Assembly: GCA_963775975.1 (NCBI GenBank)
Contig: CAVZKX010000002.1
Coordinates: forward strand, 1,240,001 to 1,304,000
Source of the DNA: JANXQG01 sp963775975
GTDB lineage: Bacteria; Planctomycetota; Planctomycetia; Pirellulales; Thermoguttaceae
Direction: 5' to 3'
Length of the DNA: 64,000 nt
Each line of letters begins with the position of its first letter. Position 1 is the first letter of the stretch. Of this stretch, positions 1-10,070 are shown piece by piece. A program made the translations under genes and the position numbers. Below the pieces are notes generated by a model. It saw nothing but the letters and a program-made list of their open reading frames with translations. It had not been told where the DNA came from and did not search any database.

Positions 1-2668
1 CTGCGCCGCCAAAATCAGTTGCGATGACCGGCAGCCCGGCCGACATCGCTTCCAGCGAAGAGTTCGGACAGCCCGCCGGTTCGGAGATCATCACGAACAC
101 ATCGAGATCGCGATAAAACGTGGACGGATCGGCCAGTTCGCCGAACCACTGGACGTTTAGCCCGCGAGCTTGCTCGCGGATCTGCCGCGCATACTCATCG
201 GCGCCCGTCTCAATGCCGCCGGCAATCCGCAGCTCGTAAGGCGGCAGCCGATCGGCGGCAAGCCGCACCGCCGCAAGAAGATCCTCTAACTTCTTCTGCG
301 GCGAGATTCGCGCGGCGGTACCAAGGACCAGAGTCGGACGTGCGGCGTGTTTGGCCGGCGTCGGATCGAGCGGCACGCCATTGGGCACGACATGGACCGC
401 CGTGCCGAGCCGCTCCTCGGCCAGCGCGGCTTCTGCCCGATATTTGACGATCGCCCCAGCCAGCCGCGCTCCATATTCCTGCGGCGTCCGATAAGGCAGC
501 CCCGGTCGGGGGCAGCGGAAGTAGCGTTCCAGCGAGGCAAAATACATCTCGCCCGGACTGACGTCGAACAGCGGCACGTCCAGTAGTGCATCGGCCAGCA
601 GCATTTTGTATTCTGGTATTACGTTCCAAAGCAGCACGGCTTGCGGCGGGTCGGCGGCGATCCGCTCGTGAAGCGCCGCGACGGCGTCGGCCGGATCGAT
701 TGTGCCGGGCGGCGGAAGGCCAAAGACGGGAATGCCGGCCGCTTCCAATCGTTGCCGGCCGGGAGTGGGAAAACCAGGCTGTTCTTGCAAGACGGCCGCA
801 CGGACCGGCACGCCCTCGGCCGCCAGTCCGCGCAGCAATCGCGCCCCGCTGGACTGCGCGCCGCCCATCGAGAAGTTGTTTGTCACGAGCCAGAGGCCAG
901 TTGTCGCCTTTCGCTCCGCTACCGTCGCCTTTCGCTCCGCGAAAGCTGCGCTGCTTTCGCGAAGCGAAAGGCGACGATGGGCATGAATCGCGGCGGCATA
1001 GAGCCGTCGGTATCCGGCCGCGGTCCTCTTCGTGCTGAAGTTTCGCTCGGCGGCCGCTCGCCCACTGGCCGGCGGGGTCTCGGCAATTTCGGCCAGGACG
1101 GCTGCGAATTGTTGCGGCGTCGCCTCCGCGTGGAGAAGGCGCACCGCCGGGTTTCCCCAAGCGAGTTCCGAGTTTCCGCCAACATCCGTCGCCACGAGCG
1201 GTCGCTCGGCGGCCAGGGCTTCCACCTGCGCCAAACTCAGGCCCTCGTAGCCGCTGACGGAAACCATCACATTGGAAGCTGCGAGAAGAACATGCACGTC
1301 TTCCACCGTGCCAAGAATATGCGCGCGGCCATCGAGCCCATGCTCGTCGATCGCAGCGCGGAGCGCCGCCTCAGCCGCCGCGGCCGTCGGGTTGACCCGC
1401 GAAGGCTGGCCCGCCACCAACAAAGCGATCTCGCGGTCAATATTACGACGGCCGAACTCTTCGCGCGTGGCGGCAACGATGGCTGGCAGGCGTTCCAGCC
1501 GCTTCTGCGGCCGCGGATTCGCCAGTGCGACGAGCACGAAAGCATTTGAAGCGATGCCCAGCCGCCGGCGCATCGCGCATGCGGCTTCTTGCACCGCCGG
1601 TGTGCTACGGCAAGACGTGAAATCGACGCCATTCCAGACCGTGCGGGTGGCGATTGCACGTTCGTGGGGCAGGTTTCCAACCTGCCAGGCATGCGGCAGA
1701 TCAGCAATCTGCCCCACATTCGCCGCCCGCAACTCGTCCTCCACGGCGCGAGCACACGCAACGAGCAGTGTGGCGTCTCCGGGCTGTAGCGTTTCCAACC
1801 CCTCGGGCCAGCCCGGCCGCATGTTGTGGATCGTCAACAGCAGCGGAACATCGGCCGCCGAGAATTGACGGATGTCGTCGGATTCCAGCAGATGTCCATG
1901 AACCGCATCCGCGGCAAAACCGCGAACGGCCCGCACCGCGGCCCCGACGCGCCAGGCGCGATCGTGCTTGTATTTCGAGACATCGACGCAGCCGCGCGGG
2001 GTCTCAAACGCGGCCCGCGTCGGATTGCCCAAGGCGACCAGCAGCGAGTGGCAGCCTCCTTGGTCCAACTCGCGATGAAGGTCCAAGGCGATTCGTTCCG
2101 CCCCGCCGCGCTGCAAGCTGGTGATGACCTGGGCGACGCGGAGCGATGAATCGCGATGCATATCCAATGCCGGCACGCGAACGACGCGCCGCTCGCTGTC
2201 TGCCAGTTCCGCTAGCACGGCTGGCAAGAACTCTTCGCCTCGTCGCAAACGTGCAACGAGCGCGGCGATAACCGGTGGCTCCAGGTAGAAACTGTTCAAC
2301 GGCGGCAGTTCACGGCGGTCGCCCGCGTCGAAGTGGCCGCCGGTTGCCTTCAATGCCGCTTGCCAGGCAGCAACATCCGAATCGGCCGACATATCCGGTA
2401 CGGCAACCGTGGCGCCCGAGGCGCAGAGCGCGCGGCCGGTGCTGCTTTGCGGTAATGCCGAGGCCGGAACTTCGCGGACGGGCCAACTGCCCGCCCGTAG
2501 AAACCAGACGGGAGTTGCAACCTCGGCCAAAAATTCAGCCATATTCCGCGACGGTTGGGCGCAAGCATCTTCTCCACCAATTCCCGCGCCAGCGAGCGCA
2601 CGTAGCGTTCGTGCGGCCAGAAACGCCGGCGATGACTGGCCGAAGACGATCGCGCGGTAGGAAATCAC
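1..2668 (-). CDS. Tandem two-unit GT4-type glycosyltransferase, C-terminus cut by window edge
   Basis: The frame is open for 889 codons from a GTG at 2668 to base 1, so the end lies outside. Residues 1-170 match nothing I know. A first GT-B unit begins near residue 174 (SLRVAQVITSLQRGG) with the donor-site E-x7-E segment GYEGLSLAQVEALAAE near residue 477. A second unit begins near residue 590 (GLWLVTNNFSMGGAQ) and carries EPAGCPNSSLEAMSAG near residue 860. Both are hallmarks of GT4 nucleotide-sugar transferases, so the chain probably adds two sugars during surface glycan synthesis; substrates are unknown. The GTG lies 24 bases after the stop of the gene at 2692, suggesting an operon. Two palindromic elements (903-975 and 1664-1717) are translated inside it, one in the linker between units and one within unit 1. 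Confidence 0.85.
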   Translation of the reverse strand, partial: MISYRAIVFGQSSPAFLAARTLRALAGAGIGGEDACAQPSRNMAEFLAEVATPVWFLRAGSWPVREVPASALPQSSTGRALCASGATVAVPDMSADSDVAAWQAALKATGGHFDAGDRRELPPLNSFYLEPPVIAALVARLRRGEEFLPAVLAELADSERRVVRVPALDMHRDSSLRVAQVITSLQRGGAERIALDLHRELDQGGCHSLLVALGNPTRAAFETPRGCVDVSKYKHDRAWRVGAAVRAVRGFAADAVHGHLLESDDIRQFSAADVPLLLTIHNMRPGWPEGLETLQPGDATLLVACARAVEDELRAANVGQIADLPHAWQVGNLPHERAIATRTVWNGVDFTSCRSTPAVQEAACAMRRRLGIASNAFVLVALANPRPQKRLERLPAIVAATREEFGRRNIDREIALLVAGQPSRVNPTAAAAEAALRAAIDEHGLDGRAHILGTVEDVHVLLAASNVMVSVSGYEGLSLAQVEALAAERPLVATDVGGNSELAWGNPAVRLLHAEATPQQFAAVLAEIAETPPASGRAAAERNFSTKRTAAGYRRLYAAAIHAHRRLSLRESSAAFAERKATVAERKATTGLWLVTNNFSMGGAQSSGARLLRGLAAEGVPVRAAVLQEQPGFPTPGRQRLEAAGIPVFGLPPPGTIDPADAVAALHERIAADPPQAVLLWNVIPEYKMLLADALLDVPLFDVSPGEMYFASLERYFRCPRPGLPYRTPQEYGARLAGAIVKYRAEAALAEERLGTAVHVVPNGVPLDPTPAKHAARPTLVLGTAARISPQKKLEDLLAAVRLAADRLPPYELRIAGGIETGADEYARQIREQARGLNVQWFGELADPSTFYRDLDVFVMISEPAGCPNSSLEAMSAGLPVIATDFGGA
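903..975. repeat. Palindromic element, TTTCGCTCCGCGAAAG family, in frame inside the tandem glycosyltransferase
   Basis: Inverted repeat with arms reading GTCGCCTTTCGCTCCGCGAA and its complement; the outer 21 bases (903-923) are a partial second copy of the left arm. It is read as part of the glycosyltransferase (RRLSLRESSAAFAERKAT) and falls at the boundary between the two catalytic units. A clean 47-bp copy with perfect 22-bp arms lies at 47752-47798. Confidence 0.85.
1664..1717. repeat. 54-bp palindromic element, GTGGGGCAG family, in frame inside the tandem glycosyltransferase
   Basis: Two 23-base near-complementary arms around an 8-base loop, 54 bases in all, so 18 codons. Read on the minus strand it gives VGQIADLPHAWQVGNLPH. 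Other copies: 28886-28940 (55 bp, intergenic), 30857-30910 and 62154-62207 (54 bp each, intragenic). Confidence 0.9.
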
Positions 2669-2691
2669 GTCGGAAGGTCCTGCAAACTGCT

Positions 2692-3252
2692 TTAATACGC
2701 CGAAGGATATCCGCCGGTCGGCGCGGATGGTGTTGCCTGGGATGGACCCTCGTCGCCGCCGAAATCTCCGCCGGAAACCGGAGTGTCCGGCTCGGACGGC
2801 ACCGGCCGGGCGGTTGGGTAGTCGGTGACGGTGGTCGTCCCGCCGGTCTGCTGCCCCGGATACGGCCAATTCGTTTGCGAGTCCGGGATGCCGCTCGGCG
2901 AAGTGATGTTCGTGATGAGGATGTTGCTCGGCGTGTCGCCGGTGTAGATGAATTGCCGTCCGCCCGTCTCCACCAAGGCGGTCGATTGCTGCGGCACGCC
3001 GAGGGTGTGATAGCGATAGTAGATCACCGAGCCGACCGGATAACCGATCGGATGAATCCAAAATCCGTCGGTGGCCGGTTCGATGTTAAAGGGCATTCCC
3101 GGCGCGCCGGGGCGGGGCGGCACCTGCGGCCAAGGTTGCTGCGGCTGCTGCGGTTGCTGCGGCCATTGCGGCGGCCGGCTCGCGGCCGAACTTATCGCCC
3201 GGATGACGATAATTGCGATTACGATAACGATAATCAAAATGATAATACTCAT
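2692..3252 (-). CDS. Membrane-anchored Pro/Gln-rich protein of unknown function
   Basis: 186 residues. The N-terminus (about 2-20) is an almost pure Ile/Val/Leu helix and looks like a signal anchor. It is followed by a Pro/Gln-rich stretch (WPQQPQQPQQPWPQ), a compact central part rich in Tyr, Gly and Thr (about 60-125), and a Pro/Ser/Thr/Gly tail. I recognise no family. The composition suggests an exported, envelope-associated protein with a flexible linker. It ends 24 bases before the glycosyltransferase GTG, so the two may be co-transcribed. Confidence 0.7.
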   Translation of the reverse strand: MSIIILIIVIVIAIIVIRAISSAASRPPQWPQQPQQPQQPWPQVPPRPGAPGMPFNIEPATDGFWIHPIGYPVGSVIYYRYHTLGVPQQSTALVETGGRQFIYTGDTPSNILITNITSPSGIPDSQTNWPYPGQQTGGTTTVTDYPTARPVPSEPDTPVSGGDFGGDEGPSQATPSAPTGGYPSAY

Positions 3253-3298
3253 GAATTCACCTTACCGGACACGTGGGTTGGCGATGAAGTAGACAGTC

Positions 3299-4281
3299 TC
3301 ATCGTTGCTTACACCCAGAATGGGATTGTTCCCGAAAACCGGGCGGGGCCTTTCCGTGCGAGAATTCTTCTCCGCTCCGCCGGTAGCCGCTTCGTCCGGC
3401 GACTTCGAACATCACGCGCATTCCGTTATCCGCATTGCGGCTTGCGGCCGAGCTGCGCCAACGCGACGCGGAGCGGCAGTAGTGCGCCGCCTTGATCCAC
3501 GAGCCGCCCCGCAGCACGCGTCGCGGCGGCTGCTTTTCGATGAGATTCGATCGAGCCTGAAGCGGATCGGTCGCCTCGCCATCGTAAGGACCATACCAGT
3601 CGCGACACCACTCGAAAACGTTGCCGCTCATGTCGTAGAGGCCCCAGGCGTTGGGCTTCTTTTTGCCGACCGGTTGTGCCGACTTGTTCGAATTGCCGGC
3701 GTACCAGCCGATCGCGTCGAGATCGGCATCGCCGGCGCCCGAGTAGTACTGCGTCTTCGTTCCCGCACGGCAGGCATATTCCCACTGGGCCTCCGTCGGC
3801 AGCGTAAACTTCCGGCCCGACTTGTCCTTGTCGCGCAGCCAATAGATGAAGGCGAATGCGTCATCGTAAGTGACCATTGTCACCGGGCAGTCGTCCTTGA
3901 CCTCGTAGCCCGGCTTTTTCCAATTGAAATCCTTGCGCTGCACGAGCTTGTCGCCGTCCAGCCCGAAGCCGCCGGAGCTGCCCTGCTCGGCCTCGGTGAG
4001 ATAGCCGCTGTCTTCCACGAAGCGGCGGAACTGAGCGATCGTCACCGGATACTTCGCCATGTAGAAGTCCTTGGTGAGCGTGACCTCGCGCTCGGTCTCA
4101 TCGCTGCCGCGTCCGCCTTCGGTCTCCGGCGAGCCTTGCTTGAACTGGCCCTTTTTGACGAGTACCATCTCCAGCGTGACTCCTTTGCCGAGATCGATCT
4201 TCAGTTCGGGCTCCGCGGACGAACCGCGCCGGAAGGCAGCAGGAGCAACAAACCGAAGGCGAACAGTAGACGGACTTTCAT
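3299..4281 (-). CDS. Secreted FGE/SUMF1-domain protein, frame broken after the signal peptide
   Basis: An ATG at 4281 preceded by GGAGG starts a clear signal peptide (MKVRLLFAFGLLLLLPSG). The frame then stops at 4201, while the continuing domain lies one frame away (PELKIDLGKGVTLEMVLVKK onward), so one base appears missing near 4235. The domain has the formylglycine-generating-enzyme landmarks: ETEREVTLTKDFYMAKYPVT, FTLPTEAQWEYACRAG, GLYDMSGNVFEWCRDW and RRVLRGGSW. In true FGEs a cysteine pair follows the last motif; here SWIKAAHYCRSASR keeps only the second cysteine. It is therefore probably a non-oxidising relative, of which planctomycetes encode many. Without repair the downstream frame could start at ATG 4168. 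Confidence 0.8.
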
Positions 4282-4604
4282 AGCTGGCCTCCGTTTATGG
4301 AGCGAGATCGAGACAGGAGTAAATGCCTTATGTTTACGGTATGGTAATCCTTGGACGCCACGAGGTAAATAGGCCGCGGATGGGGGGCATGTTTGCATAG
4401 TGCGGCCCAAGGTATAATGAACGCCTTCCGTTTTCCGCTCGGCAACGATTGGTCGATCTTTTATTCGTTGCTTGTAGGCATTTCTTGGAGTCGCCGGTGT
4501 CGTTTTGACCGTCAAGCCGCTAACGTGAAGAGTCGAGGATTTCCACGACTACGACGGAAGCAAGCAATTCGAGGTTTTCCATTCCTAAGTTAGCGAGAGA
4601 ACCG
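4282..4604. other. Divergent intergenic region with a possible promoter
   Basis: 323 bases between the divergently transcribed FGE-like gene and the TPR gene. A TATAAT at 4413-4418 faces the TPR gene, with TTGCAT at 4393-4398 only 14 bases upstream, so the promoter call is weak. I see no ORF or strong repeat. Confidence 0.3.
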
Positions 4605-5748
4605 ATGAAGTCATTCTACTTTTTGTTAACAGTGTTGTTCCTCTGGCTGCCAACAGCTTCAGCGATTGCGCAAAGTCGAACTTGGAGCGACAGCACCGGC
4701 AAATTCAAGATCGAAGCAGAATGTCTAAGCGTGGCCGACGAAAAAGTGACATTGAAGAAGAAGGACGGCACGACGGTCGCTGTCTCATTCGACAAATTAA
4801 GCCAGCCTGACCGCGATTTTCTCGATGCATGGCAGGAATTCCGACAAGGGGAGGCCGCATACGCAAAGAAGAATCTAGATGCAGCGATTCGCCACTTTTC
4901 CGCGGCCATCAAGATCGCCCCGAACGCTTCAAACGCCTATATCAATCGCGGCGTTATCGAAGTGGTGAAAGGGCAATACGACGCCGCCGTCGCTGACTAT
5001 TCGGCGGCCATCCGGCTCGCTCCGCAAGACGCGAATCCATACCTCAGCCGAGGCACGGCCTACTTGCACAAGAAGGATTTTGGTAGCGCAATTTCCGACT
5101 TTACTGAGGCCATTCGGCTCGACCCGAAGCATGCCGAAGCCTACGGCAACCGCGGCTTTGCGCATTGGCAGAACGGAAATTACGATAAGGCGATCGCCGA
5201 CTGCACGGAAGCCATTCGTCTTGACCCGAAGTTCGCCTTGGCGTATCGCAATCGCGGTGTGGCTCACGAAAAAAGAGGCGAACTCGACGCCGCAATCGAG
5301 GACTGTTCACAAGCTATTCGCCTTGCGCCCGATCTGGTGGAAGCCTACCAAGAGCGCGGAAAGACTTACGAGTTGAAGAAGGAATACGACAAGTGCATCG
5401 CCGACTGTAAAGAGGCGATTCGCCTGAAACCCGATTGTGCCGATGCCTTGATCGAGCGTGGATTCGCCTACGACGGGTTAGGCGAATACAAAAAAGCGAT
5501 CGTTGACTACACCAAGGCAATCGGCATTACTCCTGAGGACGCCTTGGTCTATTCCAGCCGTGGTGTTGACTACATCGCCACGAGGCAATACGAAAAGGCA
5601 ATTGCAGATCTTGACGTGGCGATTCGTTTCGATGGGAAGAGTAGGCGCAGCGTACCGCGCCCGGGGCTTGGCATACCGGCATTTGGGCAAGCTTAGCGAA
5701 GCAGAGGCAGATTTTGCGCAGGCAAAGAAGGTCGTTGGCGGCAAGTAG
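4605..5748 (+). CDS. Secreted SHD1-TPR repeat protein, frameshift near the 3' end
   Basis: The N-terminus is a signal peptide cleaved near ASAIAQ. Residues 24-70 (RTWSDSTGKFKIEAECLSV to DKLSQPDRDFL) match the SHD1 module common in planctomycete secreted proteins. About seven tetratricopeptide repeats follow, each with the pattern AI-D-EAIRL-P-A-AY-NRG. The listed frame ends at 5696 in a non-TPR tail, whereas the frame one base over continues AAYRARGLAYRHLGKLSEAE and ends naturally at 5748. Removing one A near 5640 joins them. TPR proteins act as protein-binding scaffolds; the partner is unknown. Confidence 0.85.
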
Positions 5749-5789
5749 TGCGGTTCTGCCGGGTGGCAAGAGAATTCAACTCGTGGGCG

Positions 5790-5993
5790 TCACGGCTGCA
5801 CGTTCTCGATAAGCGGAACACACAAGTATTCCCGAACCTCCAACTGCATCCGATCAACCTCGGCAAGAAAACCAGACGCAGACTTGCGAAAATTAACTGG
5901 ATTGGTCTCTACTCTTCGCAGATGCGCCAACTGGGCTTGGAAATGCCGAATGCGCTCTTGCGTCGCTTCCAATTCCTTGTCGTCTTTGATCAT
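5790..5993 (-). CDS. Small helical partner of the nucleotidyltransferase-like gene
   Basis: 67 residues, mostly predicted helix (LEATQERIRHFQAQLAHLRR, then GFLAEVDRMQLEVREYL). Its ATG overlaps the stop of the upstream gene at 5990-5993 in the ATGA fashion, so the two are translationally coupled. I recall short proteins of this type beside predicted nucleotidyltransferases in many bacteria. A toxin-antitoxin-like role for the pair is an inference from size and coupling. Confidence 0.7.
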   Translation of the reverse strand: MIKDDKELEATQERIRHFQAQLAHLRRVETNPVNFRKSASGFLAEVDRMQLEVREYLCVPLIENVQP

Positions 5994-6436
5994 GGTGATT
6001 CCTCAACAATCTCGATAATGCCGCGTTGGCCGCCGCCGCGCTTTACCTGCCAGTATTCTACCGCGTTCTGCTCCCCGCCGAAAGCAGCAAATCTGCGAGT
6101 CCAGAAAACGCTTGCGCCGAAATGGGCATCGGCTTCCGGGTGGTCAAAGAGCAGAGCGGCCTCGTCTTTTAGCGACTCCGAATTAAACGCGTCATCCATA
6201 ATCAGGAATACATCAACGTCATTGGGATCGGACTCGTCTGTGACAAAAGATCCAAAAACGATGAACCGTGCCAGAAGGCCCGTTTCGCTGGAGATATTGT
6301 AAATCCGTTCCAATCGCTGCCCGACGCTGACCCTCTGCCGCGACCCGGACCCGAAGCGGCCAAGGACTTCAGACAACAATGCGCGGTAAACGCCTGGCGG
6401 CAAATCTCCTAGCGGGTTGAAGTCGGGCAGTGACAT
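5990..6436 (-). CDS. Minimal nucleotidyltransferase-like protein
   Basis: 148 residues from the ATG at 6436, which has GGAG seven bases upstream; a longer start at 6478 lacks such a site. The core RFIVFGSFVTDESDPNDVDV shows the nucleotidyltransferase pattern G-S-F followed by D-x-D, with VFLIMDD completing the strand. This is the fold of MNT/DUF4433-like and DUF6932-like proteins, some of which transfer AMP or CMP to a partner toxin. It overlaps the small helical gene downstream by four bases, as expected for a two-gene module. Confidence 0.75.
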   Translation of the reverse strand: MSLPDFNPLGDLPPGVYRALLSEVLGRFGSGSRQRVSVGQRLERIYNISSETGLLARFIVFGSFVTDESDPNDVDVFLIMDDAFNSESLKDEAALLFDHPEADAHFGASVFWTRRFAAFGGEQNAVEYWQVKRGGGQRGIIEIVEESP

Positions 6437-6542
6437 ACTTGTACTCCGCGCAGAAAACCGCCGGCCCTGCTTTCGCAAGACCGGCGGTTTCAGCGAGCGA
6501 TATCTTCTTAAGGACGGGCTCAGAGGCCCATCCTACGATCGA

Positions 6543-8168
<1,626 letters not shown>

Positions 8169-8213
8169 GTGGTAGCTCCTGTTAATGTTTTGTTTTGTTT
8201 GGTTGCGAGCGCT

Positions 8214-8260
8214 CTGTAGCCGTTCCGAATGTGGAACGCCGCGGAGGGCGTTCCCTACAG
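8214..8260. repeat. CTGTAGGGAACG-family palindromic element between groES and groEL
   Basis: 47 bases bounded by CTGTAG and CTACAG with inner GGAACG/CGTTCC arms. It sits in the groES-groEL gap. Other copies: 34314-34378 (hrpB), 52175-52252 (folC) and a cluster at 61394-61530. Confidence 0.8.
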
Positions 8261-8268
8261 GCTTCGCA

Positions 8269-8586
8269 TCACCCGATGACCGCCAGAATGTCGTCTTCGC
8301 GCATTAAGAGCAGTTCCTTGGTGCCGATCTTGAACTGCTCGCCCGCGTACGAGGTAAAGAGTACCCGGTCGCCGCTCTTCACCTGCAACGCCACGCGCTT
8401 GCCGTCCTTATTGAGCCGGCCCTCGCCGACGCTGATGATGGTCCCGCGTGTCGGCTTGTCCTTGGCCGTGTCGGGCAGGACGATTCCGCCCGCCGTCTTC
8501 GATTCTGATTCTTCACGTTGAACGACCACCCGGTCGCCCAGGGGTTGCAGTTCTACTTTTTCACTATCTTTGTCTTTCTTCGCCAT
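8269..8586 (-). CDS. groES: Co-chaperonin GroES
   Basis: 105 residues from the ATG at 8586, preceded by GGAGG with seven bases of spacing. LQPLGDRVVVQREESESKTA is the conserved start of the Cpn10 fold, followed by the mobile-loop segment GGIVLPDTAKDKP and the closing YAGEQFKIGTKELLLMREDD. It caps the GroEL ring and is followed by groEL. A lysine/aspartate-rich start (MAKKDKDSEKVE) makes it about eight residues longer than the usual 97. Confidence 0.93.
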   Translation of the reverse strand: MAKKDKDSEKVELQPLGDRVVVQREESESKTAGGIVLPDTAKDKPTRGTIISVGEGRLNKDGKRVALQVKSGDRVLFTSYAGEQFKIGTKELLLMREDDILAVIG

Positions 8587-8954
8587 GTGTCGCCTCCGCA
8601 ACTCCTGAGGGTGGTTCAAATATGGGATGGCAGGGGAAAATGCTGCCAAAATAAGCGCGAAAACAGCGCGTGCCCCAAGGGAAAGCAACTGGCGCGCCAA
8701 AGCGTTTTGCGTTGACGCAACCTATTGCAGCATAAGGAGTTAGTGAAATAGAGTCGAAACCGCTGCCTGCCGAAAGCGGTCTTGGATCGTCGAAATACGG
8801 GCGAATCGCGAGAACAGACTGCCGTTTTGGCAGGCGGCAGACGCGAGCGGCTTGGATCCAAATTCGCTATGATTTAGTAGATCGGTGGAATGCCTGGGCC
8901 GGTCGTTGCAAACTGAGTTTTCAGACGCATTGAGACCATTAAGGTGGGTGTCCG
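8587..8954. other. Region upstream of groES
   Basis: 368 bases between divergent genes. I looked for a CIRCE inverted repeat (TTAGCACTC with GAGTGCTAA) and did not find one. CCCTTGG reads toward groES on the minus strand and faintly resembles a heat-shock sigma -35, but no convincing -10 follows. No ORF is supported. Confidence 0.3.
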
Positions 8955-9212
8955 ATGGATACGATTACTGTAATTCGCGGCATGTTTGCCAACGACCAGT
9001 TTACTCCCGACGAACCGCCGCCAGCGGTTCATGGCCGCGCGGAGTTGATCGTCTATGTGGAACAACCCCGCGCGAAGGCATCCGCCAATCCGGTGAAAAA
9101 CGGAGCTCGCGTTTCAATTTTCGATCTTCTCGGCAAGGCGATTGTCCTGCGAAGCGGCGAGGATATCGGTTCGCAGGTCGAAGCCGAACGCGACGCTTGG
9201 GGCGATGAGTGA
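8955..9212 (+). CDS. Orphan VapB-like antitoxin
   Basis: 85 residues. The order HGRAELIVYVEQP, SIFDLLGKAIVLRSGEDI and a closing ERDAWGDE resembles short antitoxins that normally precede a PIN-domain toxin by a few bases. No PIN gene follows. Instead the downstream DNA holds an opposing remnant of an aspartic protease. It is therefore probably half of a broken toxin-antitoxin pair. Confidence 0.6.
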   Translation: MDTITVIRGMFANDQFTPDEPPPAVHGRAELIVYVEQPRAKASANPVKNGARVSIFDLLGKAIVLRSGEDIGSQVEAERDAWGDE

Positions 9213-9249
9213 GCAGGTCAATGAAACCGCGGCGAACGTCGCATCGACC

Positions 9250-9480
9250 TTACTTCAACGGCCGCGCGTGCATTCGACGGGGCGCTCGGGTAACGGGCTC
9301 GACCGTCACGCCGACGTTTTCCAAGGCGACGACGCCTAGGATCGGCTCGGCGTTTGACGGCCCGAAGGTGACCTGGGCTACAGTCTCCGAGCTTAGAAAT
9401 GAAATCCGGGCGAAACCGTACTCGTATTCCACCGGCTCGCCCTCGGCAAGCTCGCCTAAACCCGTCGCACGACATAGACC
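9250..9480 (-). pseudogene. C-terminal remnant of a clan AA aspartic protease
   Basis: The open stretch ends VALENVGVTVEPVTRAPRR, the typical C-terminal signature of small bacterial retropepsin-like proteases, preceded by FARISFLSSETVAQVTFG. The N-terminal half, with the catalytic D-T/S-G, is missing: upstream the frame hits TGA at 9481-9483 inside the RelE-like toxin gene, which overlaps it by 25 bases. Full-length members are about twice as long, so this piece is probably inactive. Confidence 0.55.
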
Positions 9481-9710
9481 TCAACGATGCGGTCGGCTTC
9501 GCGCACTGAAAACAAAACCTTTAACGGCGGCACCAGGAGTGAGCGAAGCCCCTCGCTCACTTCCGAACCGCGCGACGGCGCATCCTCCGCCAGCAGTTCG
9601 TCGATTTTATCAACTGCCGCTGTGACCTCGTTGCGGTCGGGAGCGTCGAGCCATAAAGAAGCCAACAGATTGCTGCTTTCTTCGGGCCATACGACCGTAT
9701 AGCGCATCAT
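9456..9710 (-). CDS. RelE/ParE-like toxin
   Basis: 84 residues. The pattern YTVVWPEESSNLLASLW, a central helix (VTAAVDKIDELLAEDAP), LLVPPLKVLFSVREADR and a final VEVYVVRRV fits the small RelE/ParE fold, whose members cleave ribosome-bound mRNA or poison gyrase. Its ATG overlaps the stop of the antitoxin gene by four bases. Its 3' end overlaps the aspartic-protease remnant. Confidence 0.7.
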   Translation of the reverse strand: MMRYTVVWPEESSNLLASLWLDAPDRNEVTAAVDKIDELLAEDAPSRGSEVSEGLRSLLVPPLKVLFSVREADRIVEVYVVRRV

Positions 9711-9928
9711 CGCTGCTCCGCCGCCGCGAGCCTCGAAAGCACTTCTTGAGTGGTGTAGCGAGGCTGGTTGGAACCGCGGATACGATTGGCCAATGCGATG
9801 TCCTCGTCCGAGAAACCGTGCGCGAGGTAGCCCAAGACTTTTCCTTCGCGGTCGCTGATTTCCACCATTTCGGCGCCTTCAGCAATGGCCCTCGCCTGCT
9901 CGTCATCGACGACTATTCGAATCATCAC
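9707..9928 (-). CDS. Antitoxin partner of the RelE-like toxin
   Basis: 73 residues beginning MMIRIVVDDEQARAIAEGAE, a short beta segment followed by helix, with ISDREGKVLGYLAHGFSDED and a helical end (TQEVLSRLAAAEQR). Gene order, size and the ATGA overlap with the following toxin gene identify it as an antitoxin; the DNA-binding fold is not obvious by eye. Confidence 0.65.
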   Translation of the reverse strand: MMIRIVVDDEQARAIAEGAEMVEISDREGKVLGYLAHGFSDEDIALANRIRGSNQPRYTTQEVLSRLAAAEQR

Positions 9929-10006
9929 ACGCTCCTTTTATTGCCCGCGCCGCTGAATGCGGATATTGCAGTGAATTTTACTTTGCAAGCGGTGCGGATG
10001 CAAGTG

Positions 10007-10036
10007 TTGCATTCGCCGCTTCGGCATCAGTATAAT
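10007..10036 (+). promoter_or_regulatory. Sigma70-type promoter for the DUF4838 gene
   Basis: TTGCAT at 10007-10012 and TATAAT at 10031-10036, 18 bases apart. The GTG start of the DUF4838 gene follows 34 bases later. Confidence 0.45.
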
Positions 10037-10070
10037 ATGGCTTTCAGCACCCTTACTCCAGAGTCATGCC

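Noticed and set aside
210..1160. A 316-residue plus-strand open frame and several other long frames at the left end
   Set aside because: Arg/Gly/Ala-rich shadow frames opposite the glycosyltransferase, whose minus-strand frame is open throughout and has recognisable motifs.
1664..1717. The GTGGGGCAG elements as transcription terminators
   Set aside because: Most copies lie inside genes and none is followed by a T-run.
5748..6302. 184-residue plus-strand frame over the nucleotidyltransferase pair
   Set aside because: Opposite strand of two coupled genes with better start sites and motifs; no protein-like features of its own.
8587..8954. CIRCE operator upstream of groES
   Set aside because: No TTAGCACTC-N9-GAGTGCTAA or close variant found.
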